From Kiritimatiellia bacterium (GTDB lineage Bacteria > Verrucomicrobiota > Kiritimatiellia > RFP12 > UBA1067), in NCBI GenBank assembly GCA_028686345.1, contig JAQUCE010000048.1, positions 1-36,859 on the forward strand: DNA of 36,859 bases, read 5' to 3'. Under the pieces are notes generated by a model, which saw nothing but the letters and a program-made list of their open reading frames with translations, did no database searches and was not told where the DNA came from. This document shows positions 1-8,096 of the stretch, piece by piece; the stretch's first letter is position 1; each line of letters begins with the position of its first letter. The translations under genes were made by a program, and so were the position numbers.

Positions 1-497
1 TTCCCCATTTTTTACCTCAACATTTTTACCTAATAAACAACGCAGTAATCTTTGTGAGCTATGTGTTCCTTGTGGTTTCAAAAATTAAAGTGCAACCATT
101 TTGACCCCCTATGTCCAGTGATCAGAAATCAGGAGACGTTGCTCACCCTCTTCCCCATAAGTTTCCCGAAATCGGGCTATTCATAAATCAGCCGCCAACT
201 ATCCATCTTTTGGAGTCACAGTGCACGGTTTAACGCTTTATTCACTCAGTATAGATGAACTACCTCAAACATCCAGCTTGAGTGAAAATGTTTTCTGCAA
301 GCAAGATGCTTGCACTACTCCATTATCACTTTTACGGTGACGCCTCAATAACCCGCTTTGGAGCAGCCTTCCTCCTTCGCCAAGGCTACGGCGCGACAGG
401 AAAGGCTGGACAACAAATTTTTCTCTTTTCTAAGCGTATTTTACTTGCAGGTACTCTGTGAGTGTGTTAAATAGGCAGTATAAAAAGGAGTGTGATT
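1..497. other. Gene-free leader with intergenic repeats
   Basis: No credible coding region is visible. The stretch holds two blocks that recur near 4.6-5.06 kb: about 54 bp at 69-122 (recurring at 4635-4687) and 135 bp at 283-417 (recurring at 4925-5059). The second block contains the small palindrome GCAAGC-AAGAT-GCTTGC and a larger imperfect hairpin at 363-409. The A-rich sequence just before 498 carries the ribosome binding site of the next gene. Confidence 0.6.
283..417 (+). repeat. 135-bp dispersed repeat, copy 1
   Basis: Aligns without obvious gaps to 4925-5059, with scattered substitutions. It contains the palindrome GCAAGC-AAGAT-GCTTGC near 298-314. It also contains a hairpin at 363-409 with arms GCAGCCTT and AAAGGCTG around a conserved core reading CTTCGCCAAGGCTACG. 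The same core, with other arms, is seen at 19648-19691. It is non-coding, and both copies lie in intergenic DNA. Confidence 0.75.
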
Positions 498-1946
498 ATG
501 AATAGGTATTTTTTATCTGTGCTGGTCGCGCTTGGGGCCCAATCAGCGTTTACCCAAACTCTTCCAAAGATTCAAAGTTTTGAAGGCACAATTGCCGATA
601 ACTGGAGTTTCACCACCAACCCTGCCGCATACAATCTCAAAGGCCATGTGTGGGAGTGCGTCAGCGATGGGGGGCAATATTTTTCATCTGCGCCGGACGG
701 CTCTTATTTCTGGGAGTTTTACGATATAGATGAGATACCGGGGGTGGCCGGGGACGGGGTCTGCAATCTGGTCTTCGAGACCGTTGATCTCTCATCAGTG
801 GCGGAGTGCACCTTGAGCTTTGATTACTGTAACCGCGGGCTGGATTTGAACGATTGCGTCTCATACAACCTTGCCTTTGACAACAGCAACAACTGGGCGA
901 GTGCCTGTGAGGTGGAGCTGCCAAAACACGGCGACCATGTTTCCACCTGGTTCACCGTTCAGGTTCCAGTACCGGCGGAGGCGCAGTACTGTCGCCTGCG
1001 GCTCTCAGCTAAGGCGAATGCCGCCGCGGATTGCGGTGGCTTTGATAACATTCAATTGAAAGAGGGTATCCTCGCGCAACCCCAAATCGAAATTATAAGC
1101 AGAGAAGACGGCGCCTTTTTTGAAAATTCGATCTCCAACATCACCATTGTCGGCACATCAACCAATCTGGCCGGGGTGCTGGTGTGGAGTAACGCCTTGA
1201 ACAGCGCCTCCGGCGCAATCGCGGCGAGCAATGAGTGGAGCATCGCCTCTCTGCCGCTGGAAGAGGGGCGGAATAACATCTCAATCACTGCGACCAACGC
1301 GGTTGGTCTGAAAGTGGTTGTCGAGATCTCATATTTGCGCGGCCGCGCATTGGCGAAGGATGGCGCCGGAAGGATCGCCTTTGTCGCTTTTAACAGTGCC
1401 GGCGACTCCTTTGCCTTTGTTGCACTTGAAGAACTTCCTGCCGGGGCGGTGCTCCATTTCAGCGATAATGCGTGGAACGGGGTGAGTTTCAGCGCAACCG
1501 AGGACAACCTCGAGTGGAGCAACAGCCTTGCGACAGCCGCGGGTACGGTGGTTACCTGCTATAACTGTGATGCTCCCGCGATTAGCAGCAACAGCCTGGG
1601 CGCGGCAATGAGTGGAAAACTAAGGTTGGCGCAGAGTGGCGAGGAGATCTATGCTTACTGCGGCAGCTTGCGCCAGCCAACCGCCTTTCTGGCGGCGATC
1701 AGCACTGCGAACTCGAATTTAAAGGGCACGGGATTGATTTACGGGGAGACAGCGGTTGCGATTTCGAAGACTCCTGTGAGCCAGTATTATCACGGTATAC
1801 GCAATACGCAGAGGCAATGGCGCGACTACTTGCCGCTGATTAACAGCGCGGCCTATTGGTCGAACACCGCGGGCGCGACTGAGAGCTGGGGTGATACCGC
1901 AAGGTTTGCGCGGGCGACAATGGGAACGGTGATCACGGTTAAATAG
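498..1946 (+). CDS. Secreted multidomain beta-rich protein
   Basis: The start is ATG 498, because GGAG at 487-490 lies 7 nt upstream; the in-frame GTG at 492 would sit almost on that site. The product is 482 residues with a short signal peptide ending near TFTQ. After it come a jelly-roll-like region (about residues 25-190, aromatic and Cys-containing, resembling carbohydrate-binding or MAM-like modules) and an Ig-like region (about 200-285). The last domain (about 290-480) has the phrase IAFVAFNSAGDSFAFVAL followed by a LHFSDNAWNG motif, a pattern common in secreted calcium-rich or lamin-tail-like proteins of environmental bacteria. No catalytic motif was recognised, so a cell-surface or extracellular binding role is an inference. 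It converges with the flavoprotein gene on the other strand, 35 bp away. Confidence 0.7.
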   Translation: MNRYFLSVLVALGAQSAFTQTLPKIQSFEGTIADNWSFTTNPAAYNLKGHVWECVSDGGQYFSSAPDGSYFWEFYDIDEIPGVAGDGVCNLVFETVDLSSVAECTLSFDYCNRGLDLNDCVSYNLAFDNSNNWASACEVELPKHGDHVSTWFTVQVPVPAEAQYCRLRLSAKANAAADCGGFDNIQLKEGILAQPQIEIISREDGAFFENSISNITIVGTSTNLAGVLVWSNALNSASGAIAASNEWSIASLPLEEGRNNISITATNAVGLKVVVEISYLRGRALAKDGAGRIAFVAFNSAGDSFAFVALEELPAGAVLHFSDNAWNGVSFSATEDNLEWSNSLATAAGTVVTCYNCDAPAISSNSLGAAMSGKLRLAQSGEEIYAYCGSLRQPTAFLAAISTANSNLKGTGLIYGETAVAISKTPVSQYYHGIRNTQRQWRDYLPLINSAAYWSNTAGATESWGDTARFARATMGTVITVK

Positions 1947-1981
1947 CTGAAGTTGCCGTTTGTTACGGCAGCAGCGGGCTT

Positions 1982-3235
1982 CTAACCACCGCTGCCCGGG
2001 TCGGCTGCTGCAAGGGCAGCTGAGGCAAAAGCCCAGGTGAGGTTGTAGCCTCCGCAGGGGCCGTCAACATCGACCACCTCGCCGGCGCAGTAGAGGTTGG
2101 AGATCGAGTGACAGGCCAGCGTGTGCGGGTTCAGCTCCTGCACCGCAAGGCCTCCGCGGGTCAGCATCGCCTTCTCCCAGCCGTCGGTTGCCCTGATGTG
2201 CAGGGGGCAGGCGGTCAGGAGGGTGGCTAGTTCCTGAAGATTCTTTTTAGCGGCGCGGGCAACGGCGCAATCCATTAAACCAACGTCACGGCAAAGATGT
2301 TGCGCGAGCGCCCGGGGCAGCTCACCTGCGAGCAGGTTATGGAGGGCGCGCCCACCGGTATTCGTGCGCCAGCCATGGAAGAGCGCGAGCCACTGCTCCA
2401 TTGAGCGGGTGCGCTTCAGGTTAAGTTCAACAGCAACAGGCCGCCCCGCGCGGCGCGCGAGCAGGGCACTGATTTCCCCAGCGAGATTGAGGGCCGGCAA
2501 CGCGCTGATACCCTCATGTGTAAAGAGAATCTCCCCGGCGCATTGGTGTTTGTGGTTGTGCTCGTCGCGGAGCGTCAGCGCCGCGTTCTTGAGAACAGTG
2601 CCAGCCATTTCAGCTGGCCAGCTTTCAACTGTTTTGAGCGCGGCCAGCGCGGGCAGCGGCGGTTCGATGATCAGACCCAGCTCCCGCAGCATGCGCAGTC
2701 CGGAGCCATCCGAGCCGAGCCGGGGATAGGAGAGGCCGCCAGCTGCCAGAATTACACGCTGCGGGTAAAAATCGCCAGCCGAGGTTTTGACACAGACAAT
2801 GCGGCGCAGGTCGTTTCCGCCGGGCGCGGCTAACAGGCGTTCAACTGTAACACCTGTTTTTATGCCCGCGCCGTTGCTCTTTGCCTCTTGCACAAGGGCC
2901 AGCAGGGGGTCATGCGCGCGCTGTGACTCAGGAAAAACGCAGCCATCGGGCTGCACAATGGTTGGAACTCCTGCTGCAGCAAAGAAGGCGCGGATTTGCG
3001 AAGGCGGAAAGTGATGAATGGCTGGTGCGACGAAACGGGCGTTGCGACCGAAATTGCGGGCCATCTCCTTTGGCGAACAGTCGTGCGTGAGATTGCAGCG
3101 GCCACCGCCGGTGGCCAGCAGTTTACGTCCGGGCGACTCCATCTGTTCCAGAATCAGGGCAGGCCCTGAACAAAAACAGGCCGCCGATAAACCGGCGGCC
3201 CCTGCTCCGATAATTAACGTTTGCGGCGAATTCAT
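1982..3235 (-). CDS. BaiN/HI0933-family FAD-dependent oxidoreductase
   Basis: A 417-residue cytoplasmic flavoprotein of the HI0933 (YhiN/BaiN) family. The N-terminal dinucleotide-binding motif IGAGAAGLSAA is at residues 9-19, followed by the family signature LATGGGRCNLTH at about 40-51. The C-terminal family motif GEVVDVDGPCGGYNL binds the FAD end. The length is typical and the protein is complete. Substrates of most members are unknown; one clostridial relative acts on bile-acid intermediates, which does not predict the substrate here. Its ATG shares one base with the stop of the upstream gene (TAATG at 3233-3237), so the two are probably translationally coupled and co-transcribed. Confidence 0.9.
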   Translation of the reverse strand: MNSPQTLIIGAGAAGLSAACFCSGPALILEQMESPGRKLLATGGGRCNLTHDCSPKEMARNFGRNARFVAPAIHHFPPSQIRAFFAAAGVPTIVQPDGCVFPESQRAHDPLLALVQEAKSNGAGIKTGVTVERLLAAPGGNDLRRIVCVKTSAGDFYPQRVILAAGGLSYPRLGSDGSGLRMLRELGLIIEPPLPALAALKTVESWPAEMAGTVLKNAALTLRDEHNHKHQCAGEILFTHEGISALPALNLAGEISALLARRAGRPVAVELNLKRTRSMEQWLALFHGWRTNTGGRALHNLLAGELPRALAQHLCRDVGLMDCAVARAAKKNLQELATLLTACPLHIRATDGWEKAMLTRGGLAVQELNPHTLACHSISNLYCAGEVVDVDGPCGGYNLTWAFASAALAAADPGSGG

Positions 3236-3705
3236 TAAAGCTGCTGTTCTTCAGCCAGAAGATTCTGCATACGGTTGACCGTTGCAACCAGCTCATTGTT
3301 CTGTTTGAGCATGGTTTGACACAGTGTGACCAGCTCAGCGCAGCGGTGAAGGGTTGTGATGCGCGACTTTTCCAGCTCTTTACGCCGCAGTTTCAAGCTG
3401 TCAATGCTCTCTTCCAAAGCTGAGATGCGCTGCTCGGCCTTGAGCAGCATGCGCCGCGTCTGAAACAGCTGCGTGAGTACCTCACCTGCGGAGAGATCCA
3501 GATCATCGATAATCATCCCCGAAGGAATGGGCACTGTGACAGCCTGCTTGCATTCAACGCAGTCGATCGTTAAACCAGCGGCACGATAGTCTATCACCAG
3601 ACTGTGATTACAGTGCGGGCAATCAAATACGATATCTGTTTCATGGATCTCTTCTTCACTGGTGTTACCAGGGGGAACAACTCTATCTGTTGAAGTATCT
3701 TGCAT
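3235..3705 (-). CDS. Zinc-ribbon and coiled-coil protein
   Basis: A 156-residue protein. An acidic N-terminal stretch is followed by a zinc ribbon with CPHC and CVEC pairs at about residues 30-55 (FDCPHCNHSLVID, then IDCVECKQAV). Residues about 70-150 are rich in Leu, Glu, Lys and Arg with heptad character, giving a predicted coiled coil. No enzymatic motif is present. The zinc ribbon resembles those fused to many small adaptor-like bacterial proteins. It is the first gene of a two-gene unit with the BaiN-like flavoprotein, overlapping it by one base. Its function is unknown. Confidence 0.75.
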   Translation of the reverse strand: MQDTSTDRVVPPGNTSEEEIHETDIVFDCPHCNHSLVIDYRAAGLTIDCVECKQAVTVPIPSGMIIDDLDLSAGEVLTQLFQTRRMLLKAEQRISALEESIDSLKLRRKELEKSRITTLHRCAELVTLCQTMLKQNNELVATVNRMQNLLAEEQQL

Positions 3706-3776
3706 AACTGCCTCCTTGCAAGCAATGGCTGAGACACACGCGCATGATTAACCATGGGTTAAAACATATACCACAA

Positions 3777-4007
3777 TCAGGGTTTGACGATTTTTCCAGC
3801 TTTGATGCAAGCTGCGCAAACCTTCATGCGTGTGACACCACCAGTGCTCGTTTTTGCGCGAACCACCTTAATGTTCGGTAAAAACCGACGTTTTGAGATG
3901 CCTGTTGTATGTAAGCCGATACCGCCTTTGTATTTGGCAAGACCGTGACGGATAATTGAATTTCCTGAACGCGGGGCTTTTCCGCATATTTCACAAATTT
4001 TTGACAT
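3777..4007 (-). CDS. rpmB: Large ribosomal subunit protein bL28
   Basis: A 76-residue protein matching bL28 over its whole length. It starts MSKICEICGKAPRSGN and has the basic middle section with KRRFLPN and the C-terminal RMKVCAACIKAGK. Two CxxC pairs (C5/C8 and the CAAC pair near residue 66) make it the zinc-binding C+ form. An AGGAGAG ribosome binding site lies just upstream on the minus strand (about 4012-4018). It is a single gene with no ribosomal neighbours in the window and anchors this part as chromosomal. Confidence 0.95.
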   Translation of the reverse strand: MSKICEICGKAPRSGNSIIRHGLAKYKGGIGLHTTGISKRRFLPNIKVVRAKTSTGGVTRMKVCAACIKAGKIVKP

Positions 4008-4170
4008 AAATAACTCTCCTACTCGAAAAGATAAAAAGAATATCAGTTTTTACGTCCCTGTTCAAGGCCAAACGCGATATTAATTTCGTAAATCTTGAAA
4101 CCAAAGATAAGATAGTGAATATTCTCAAATTTAGCAAGTAAGAACCCAGCAATTCTAATTATGGCCGAAG

Positions 4171-4230
4171 ACACGCTAAAGCGTGAACTACATACCCCGG
4201 AAACCGTAGGTAGTTCACGCTTTAGCGTGT
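4171..4230. repeat. Perfect 20-bp inverted repeat
   Basis: The left arm 4171-4190 (ACACGCTAAAGCGTGAACTA) is exactly reverse-complementary to 4211-4230, with a 20-nt loop. Each arm also contains the smaller palindrome CACGCTAAAGCGTG. Related arms reading GTTCACGCTTCAGCG occur reverse-complemented at 8053-8075 and directly at 20398-20420. It is non-coding. It lies upstream of rpmB, which is read away from it. Confidence 0.85.
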
Positions 4231-4924
4231 TTTTCTGAACAACCGTTCATTTTATATTGGCACTTTACGCGCGCGCATTGCGTTGTTAGTGCCCACTGTG
4301 AATGAAGACTAACAGCTTGGTTTGTTTCCCTGTACCTATTTTTTAACCACGAAACACACGGAAAACACGAAAGGGTGTGCAGCTGTTTTTTGGCCCGCTA
4401 ATCTCCGCTAAAGGATAAGGGTATTTCATCCCCGCTTTGCGGGGTCGCTAATCGCTTGAAATACCCTTATCACAAAACTACTAATAACAACATGAATTGT
4501 ACTTTTAACACAGGACTCTGCGCTTTAAATTTTTAGTGATTAACGACTCTACGTAGTAGAGAAAAAATTTAAAGTGCAATATTCGTGGAGATTCGTGGGC
4601 AAAAAATCGGTTGCGGCTATGCTGCGCTAGGCTTCTTGTGGTTTCAAAAATTAAAGTGCAATCGTTTTGCCTCCCTATGTCCAGTGATTTGGAATTCTCA
4701 GGTGCCAGGTTTGCCCAAGGCGCGGAGTTTGGATTTTGGATTTCAGAGGTCGGTTGACGATGGCGGCGACGATGCTGGTGGACGATTCCCCGCATGATCC
4801 CAATCGTCCACCAACATCGTAGCACAACATCGTCGACCGATGTCGCTGGCAGAGCGACACAACGAACAACAACTCTTGTCACGAAAGCAAGAAGTTCAGA
4901 TAGTCGTCTTCATAAGTTGTTGAA

Positions 4925-5059
4925 TGAAAATATTTTCTGCAAGCAAGATGCTTGCACTACTCCACTGTCACTTTTACGGTAACGTTTCAATAATCCGCCC
5001 TGGAGCAGCCTTGCTCCTTCGCCAAGGCTACGGCGCGACAAGAAAGGCTGGACAACAAA
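4925..5059 (+). repeat. 135-bp dispersed repeat, copy 2
   Basis: Second copy of the block at 283-417, colinear with it and differing by scattered substitutions. The hairpin part (5005-5050) keeps arms GCAGCCTT and AAAGGCTG and the core CTCCTTCGCCAAGGCTACGG. Confidence 0.75.
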
Positions 5060-5183
5060 CCTTACGGGGCAGCCGTTTATTTTTCTACCCCAAAAACCAC
5101 CTAACGCACCTTCAGTGTCTCTGTGGCAAAAAAATTGGTTGCCTGCCTGTGCGTAGCACGCAGACAGGCGGCGACCAGCTGCT

Positions 5184-5624
5184 TTAGTAGTTGACCCATG
5201 CGCGCACGCTGCGCTCAGCCCAGTAACCCGGATTCCAAACCCGAACAACTCTCCCGTAATGCGAGATGCTCTCGCTCCAGCAGCCATCCACCCAGTGGCG
5301 CTCGACGCGCACCACATAGTGGCCACGCGGCGGAGTATATCTCACAACCGGCGGAGCAGGGTGCGCGTAGCCATGCGGCGGAGCGTATCTCACAGCAGGC
5401 GGATAAGGGTGCGCGCAGCCACGCGGCGGGTGACTGTAAACCCTTGCGCTGCCATGCAATTGAACTCCCCGGCGCGCGGGAGCGTGATACCCCACTGAAA
5501 GCGAGCTCCCGTGCGGTGTTACCCCGATGTTGAAATTCAACCCTGCTTGCGCTGGCAACAGCGCAAAACAGGCAATGGCCAGCATAACTCCCATGTATCT
5601 GCTTTTTTCTCTCTCATTCATCAT
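5184..5624 (-). CDS. Small secreted proline/histidine/tyrosine-rich protein
   Basis: 146 residues. A GAGG ribosome site at 5632-5629 precedes two adjacent ATGs (5624 and 5621); the second has the better 7-nt spacing. After a hydrophobic signal segment (MGVMLAIACFALLPAQA) the mature part has an imperfect repeat of about 16 residues (HPYPPAVRYAPPHGYA, then HPAPPVVRYTPPRGHY). It ends in a WVDGCWSESISHYG... GYW section of the sort seen in small secreted YXXP-type proteins. No enzymatic motif is visible. An envelope or surface role is an inference. Confidence 0.65.
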   Translation of the reverse strand: MMNEREKSRYMGVMLAIACFALLPAQAGLNFNIGVTPHGSSLSVGYHAPARRGVQLHGSARVYSHPPRGCAHPYPPAVRYAPPHGYAHPAPPVVRYTPPRGHYVVRVERHWVDGCWSESISHYGRVVRVWNPGYWAERSVRAWVNY

Positions 5625-5743
5625 ATCACCTCTTTTTTTTACAGCGTTATAATAACAAACTCTTAATATGTTTTCAACTGATTAGTTTAAACGTTCAGTT
5701 AAATTATTTATTGGGTGTTTTTTAAAAAAACTTATGCCCCTGA

Positions 5744-5772
5744 TTGAAACTGAGAGGAATAACCGCTATAGT
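5744..5772 (+). promoter_or_regulatory. Sigma70-like promoter for the OppD/DppD-type gene
   Basis: TTGAAA at 5744-5749 is separated by 17 bp from TATAGT at 5767-5772. It lies about 88 bp upstream of the ATG at 5860, in otherwise AT-rich intergenic DNA. Both hexamers are one mismatch from consensus. Transcription would start near 5779. Confidence 0.6.
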
Positions 5773-5859
5773 AAACAGTTGCGGCTAAAAGCAGGGTTAC
5801 GCAAACGTGGCATCAAACACGAGTGTCACTGATCACTCTACAACCGACAGGCAACTAAT

Positions 5860-6816
5860 ATGATGACACCACTGTTAGAGGTTAAAAATCTTGAGATCGC
5901 ATTTCACCTTGAAGGAGTGAGAAGCACTCCCGTGCGCTCACTCTCGTTTACAGTTGCCCATGGTGAGCGGGTGGCGATTGTGGGCGAGAGCGGCTGCGGC
6001 AAAAGCCTGACAGCCCTGGCGCTGTCAGGACTTCCCCCGACTGACCGGGCTAGCGTTACTGGAGAAATTGTCTTTGACGGACAAAAGATACAAACTCCAG
6101 CTGACCTGCAAAGGATACGCGGTAAAGACATTGCCTATGTTTTTCAAGACCCTGGCAGCGCGCTCAATCCAGTGATGCGGGTGCGGGATCAGATCGCCGA
6201 ATCCCTGCCGCAGCTCTCCAAGGCGCAGCGTCGGGCGGTGACGCTGGATTTACTCATACGCGCTGGGCTGCCTGATCCGCCGCGTGTGGCGGCGGCCTAC
6301 CCCTGTGAACTGAGCGGCGGCCAGCAGCAACGCGTGATGCTGGCCATGGCACTGGCTTCGGGGCCAAAACTGCTGGTCGCGGATGAGCCCACCACCGCGC
6401 TTGATGTGACCACCCAGCAGCAGGTGCTGCATCTGATCGACGAACTGGCCATAGCCTCCGGTATGGCAGTGCTGCTGATCACCCACAACCTGGGCTTAGT
6501 GGCAGGCCACACCTCCCGTGTGCATGTGATGTATGCCGGCATTGTGGTGGAATCAGGGGCAGTGCGGGATGTGCTGACAGCACCGCTGCACCCCTACACC
6601 AGCGGACTGCTGGCAGCTGTCCCCATGCTCGACACACCGCGCAACAGCCAGCTACGCGACATACCTGGAACCGTGCCGGCCCCGGACAACTGGCCGCCAG
6701 GGTGCGCCTTTGCTCCGCGCTGTAGCCACGCCACACCGCGGTGCGTCATCGAACAGCCGCCACAGGAACAGAGAGGCACCCGCAGCTTCCGCTGCTTCAA
6801 CCCTGTGGATGGATGA
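5860..6816 (+). CDS. Oligopeptide/dipeptide-type ABC transporter ATP-binding protein
   Basis: 318 residues. Walker A is GESGCGKS (residues 42-49), the Q-loop FQDP (95-98), the signature LSGGQQQRV (151-159) and Walker B LLVADE (171-176), with the switch His in ITHN. The C-terminal extension has the Cys-rich CAFAPRCSHATPRC motif typical of the oligo_HPN domain of OppD/DppD subunits. The protein is complete. The family energises import of peptides, nickel or sugars with two permeases, a second ATPase and a binding protein. None of those partners is next to it, so it is an orphan subunit here. It may serve a transporter encoded elsewhere or be a relic. Confidence 0.9.
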   Translation: MMTPLLEVKNLEIAFHLEGVRSTPVRSLSFTVAHGERVAIVGESGCGKSLTALALSGLPPTDRASVTGEIVFDGQKIQTPADLQRIRGKDIAYVFQDPGSALNPVMRVRDQIAESLPQLSKAQRRAVTLDLLIRAGLPDPPRVAAAYPCELSGGQQQRVMLAMALASGPKLLVADEPTTALDVTTQQQVLHLIDELAIASGMAVLLITHNLGLVAGHTSRVHVMYAGIVVESGAVRDVLTAPLHPYTSGLLAAVPMLDTPRNSQLRDIPGTVPAPDNWPPGCAFAPRCSHATPRCVIEQPPQEQRGTRSFRCFNPVDG

Positions 6817-6860
6817 CTCTGCTTTTTTGGATGCTGTTCCGATATGCGCTGGGGGAGAGC

Positions 6861-7508
6861 TCAGCTTTTTGCTTGAAGAGCCGCGAAGTCGATCAATGCG
6901 GTCGCATTCAGCAGGATCTGGTTCTGTGCCTCACGGACAAAGTTGCTGCCCTGGGTTCTGGCTCTAATGCTCGGACTGCGCTCCTGGATCAGCCCCAGAA
7001 TCTCATGGATGTGGGCTGCGCTGGAAAAAGGGGCACCAGCGGGGTTGCGGTCGATATCATTCACCAGCGAGACAAATCGCTGGCGTAAATACTCATGTAC
7101 GCCGATGCGTCGCACTGGTTTCTTATGGCTGAAGAAGGGCGGTCGCATGATCTGCTTGGCAACAGAGCCGTTGAATCCCACCCAATGCTCCTCCCAGCCG
7201 GTAGCGGGATCGGGCTTATAACGATGCCAGATACCAGGAAAGAGTACCATCACATCTCCGGCCTCGATGCTCTTTCGGCTGCATCCTTTAGCCTCAAATA
7301 TGCCCCGACCATGCGTGATGTAAATCACGTGATAGTCGGTCAGAACGCGCCCTTGATCAAAGGTGAAGTCATATGCGGCCGGGTGTCCGCCCGGTGGATA
7401 GGGTGTGCCCTGTTTGATCACTGTGTAGCCGCAGTCAGCGAGATAAAGGCCCCATTGGCGCTGGATCGCAAGCACAGGCAGATAACGGAAGTTGTTTCCA
7501 TTTTTCAT
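6861..7508 (-). pseudogene. AraC-family regulator lacking its DNA-binding domain
   Basis: 215 residues matching the N-terminal sugar-sensing cupin part of AraC/RhaS-type activators (DYHVIYITHGRGIFE, then GDVMVLFPGIWHRYKPD, about residues 55-105) and the following linker. The frame ends in IDFAALQAKS, which is where the first helix of the two helix-turn-helix motifs should begin. A normal member would have about 90 more residues. In another frame just past the stop, the minus strand reads LSPSAYRNSIQKSRV, which resembles the end of an AraC domain, so an internal deletion with frameshift is likely. It is divergent from rhaM and probably once controlled it. It could still act as a non-DNA-binding remnant. 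Confidence 0.75.
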
Positions 7509-7550
7509 GTCATCACTATTGCAAAATTTACGCGGTTTGACAACAACAAA

Positions 7551-7615
7551 TGGTCAGAAAGTGCAAATTATTGGTCAGAAAGTGCATGGATTTTTGTTGA
7601 TAACACTGGTATGCT
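7551..7615 (+). promoter_or_regulatory. Candidate AraC-type operator and rhaM promoter
   Basis: TGGTCAGAAAGTGCA occurs twice without mismatch, at 7551-7565 and 7572-7586, a 21-bp phase equal to two helical turns. A TATGCT -10-like element lies at 7610-7615. The position of a -35 box (7587-7592) is poor and directly abuts the second repeat. That is the usual layout of class II activation by AraC/RhaS-type proteins. It sits in the divergent gap between the regulator remnant and rhaM. Confidence 0.6.
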
Positions 7616-7660
7616 AGTGCCAAACAAGCAATGGTATGCCAAGGAGTAAAAGGATAAAAC

Positions 7661-7975
7661 ATGACACGCTTAGCTTTTAAAATGAAGTTGAAACCTGGTT
7701 GTGAGGCCGAGTATAAAAAGAGACACGATGAGATCTGGCCGGAGCTCGCAATTGTGCTCCGCGAGGCCGGGGTTTCAGGTTACACTATCTTTCTTGACCC
7801 TGAGAGCATGACACTGTTCGCAGTGCAGAAGCTCGCAGAGGGAAACACTGCCAACCACCTGCCGCAGGATCCGATAGTGCGTAAGTGGTGGAATTTTATG
7901 AGCGACATCATGGTGACCAATCCCGACCATTCGCCAGTCTGCGTGACGCTGCCCGAGGTGTTTCATATGGACTAA
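7661..7975 (+). CDS. rhaM: L-rhamnose mutarotase
   Basis: A 104-residue protein of the RhaM/RhaU family, which interconverts the alpha and beta anomers of L-rhamnose. It begins RLAFKMKLKPGCEAEYKKRH and shows the family's HDEIWPEL, GYTIFLD and KWWNFMSDIM sections; the HDEIWP and WW segments carry the active-site residues. The length is typical and complete. AAGGAG (7641-7646) and AGGA (7651-7654) precede the ATG. It lies in a rhamnose locus between a RhaS/AraC-type regulator remnant and a GH106-type enzyme. No rhamnose isomerase, kinase or aldolase gene is in the window. Confidence 0.93.
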   Translation: MTRLAFKMKLKPGCEAEYKKRHDEIWPELAIVLREAGVSGYTIFLDPESMTLFAVQKLAEGNTANHLPQDPIVRKWWNFMSDIMVTNPDHSPVCVTLPEVFHMD

Positions 7976-8049
7976 AGCAGCTAGTCGCCGCCTCAAAAGA
8001 GCTTGTGAGATGTGCGAGAGGTCGTAGCCCTCACAAAAGTTTGTGATTA

Positions 8050-8078
8050 AGAGCCCGCTGAAGCGTGAACAACAAACA
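8050..8078 (-). repeat. Copy of the GTTCACGCTTCAGCG repeat
   Basis: On the minus strand this reads TTGTTGTTCACGCTTCAGCG, matching 20398-20420 and related to the arms of the inverted repeat at 4171-4230. It lies immediately before the GH106 gene and overlaps an in-frame GTG extension of that gene, which argues that the extension is not coding. Confidence 0.6.
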
Positions 8079-8096
8079 GAAAGCGAGAATCAGATT

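Larger units (their letters stand above)
4008..5183. other. Gene-free, repeat-rich gap
   Basis: Nearly 1.2 kb without a convincing gene. Short open frames here are not supported by codon pattern, ribosome sites or recognisable domains. It holds a perfect 20-bp inverted repeat (4171-4230), a recurrence of the block at 69-122 (4635-4687), the 135-bp repeat (4925-5059) and phrases such as accacgaaacacacgg that are common in intergenic DNA of this type of genome. The region looks like a sink for small non-coding repeats. Confidence 0.6.

Noticed and set aside
5779-5859. Riboswitch in the leader of the OppD/DppD-type gene (ACGCAAA motif)
   Set aside because: The surrounding conserved pairs of a cyclic-di-GMP or other known riboswitch are not there.
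8043-8096. GTG start giving an 18-residue extension of the GH106 enzyme
   Set aside because: The extension is encoded by a dispersed repeat and would bury the signal peptide; ATG 8097 fits better.
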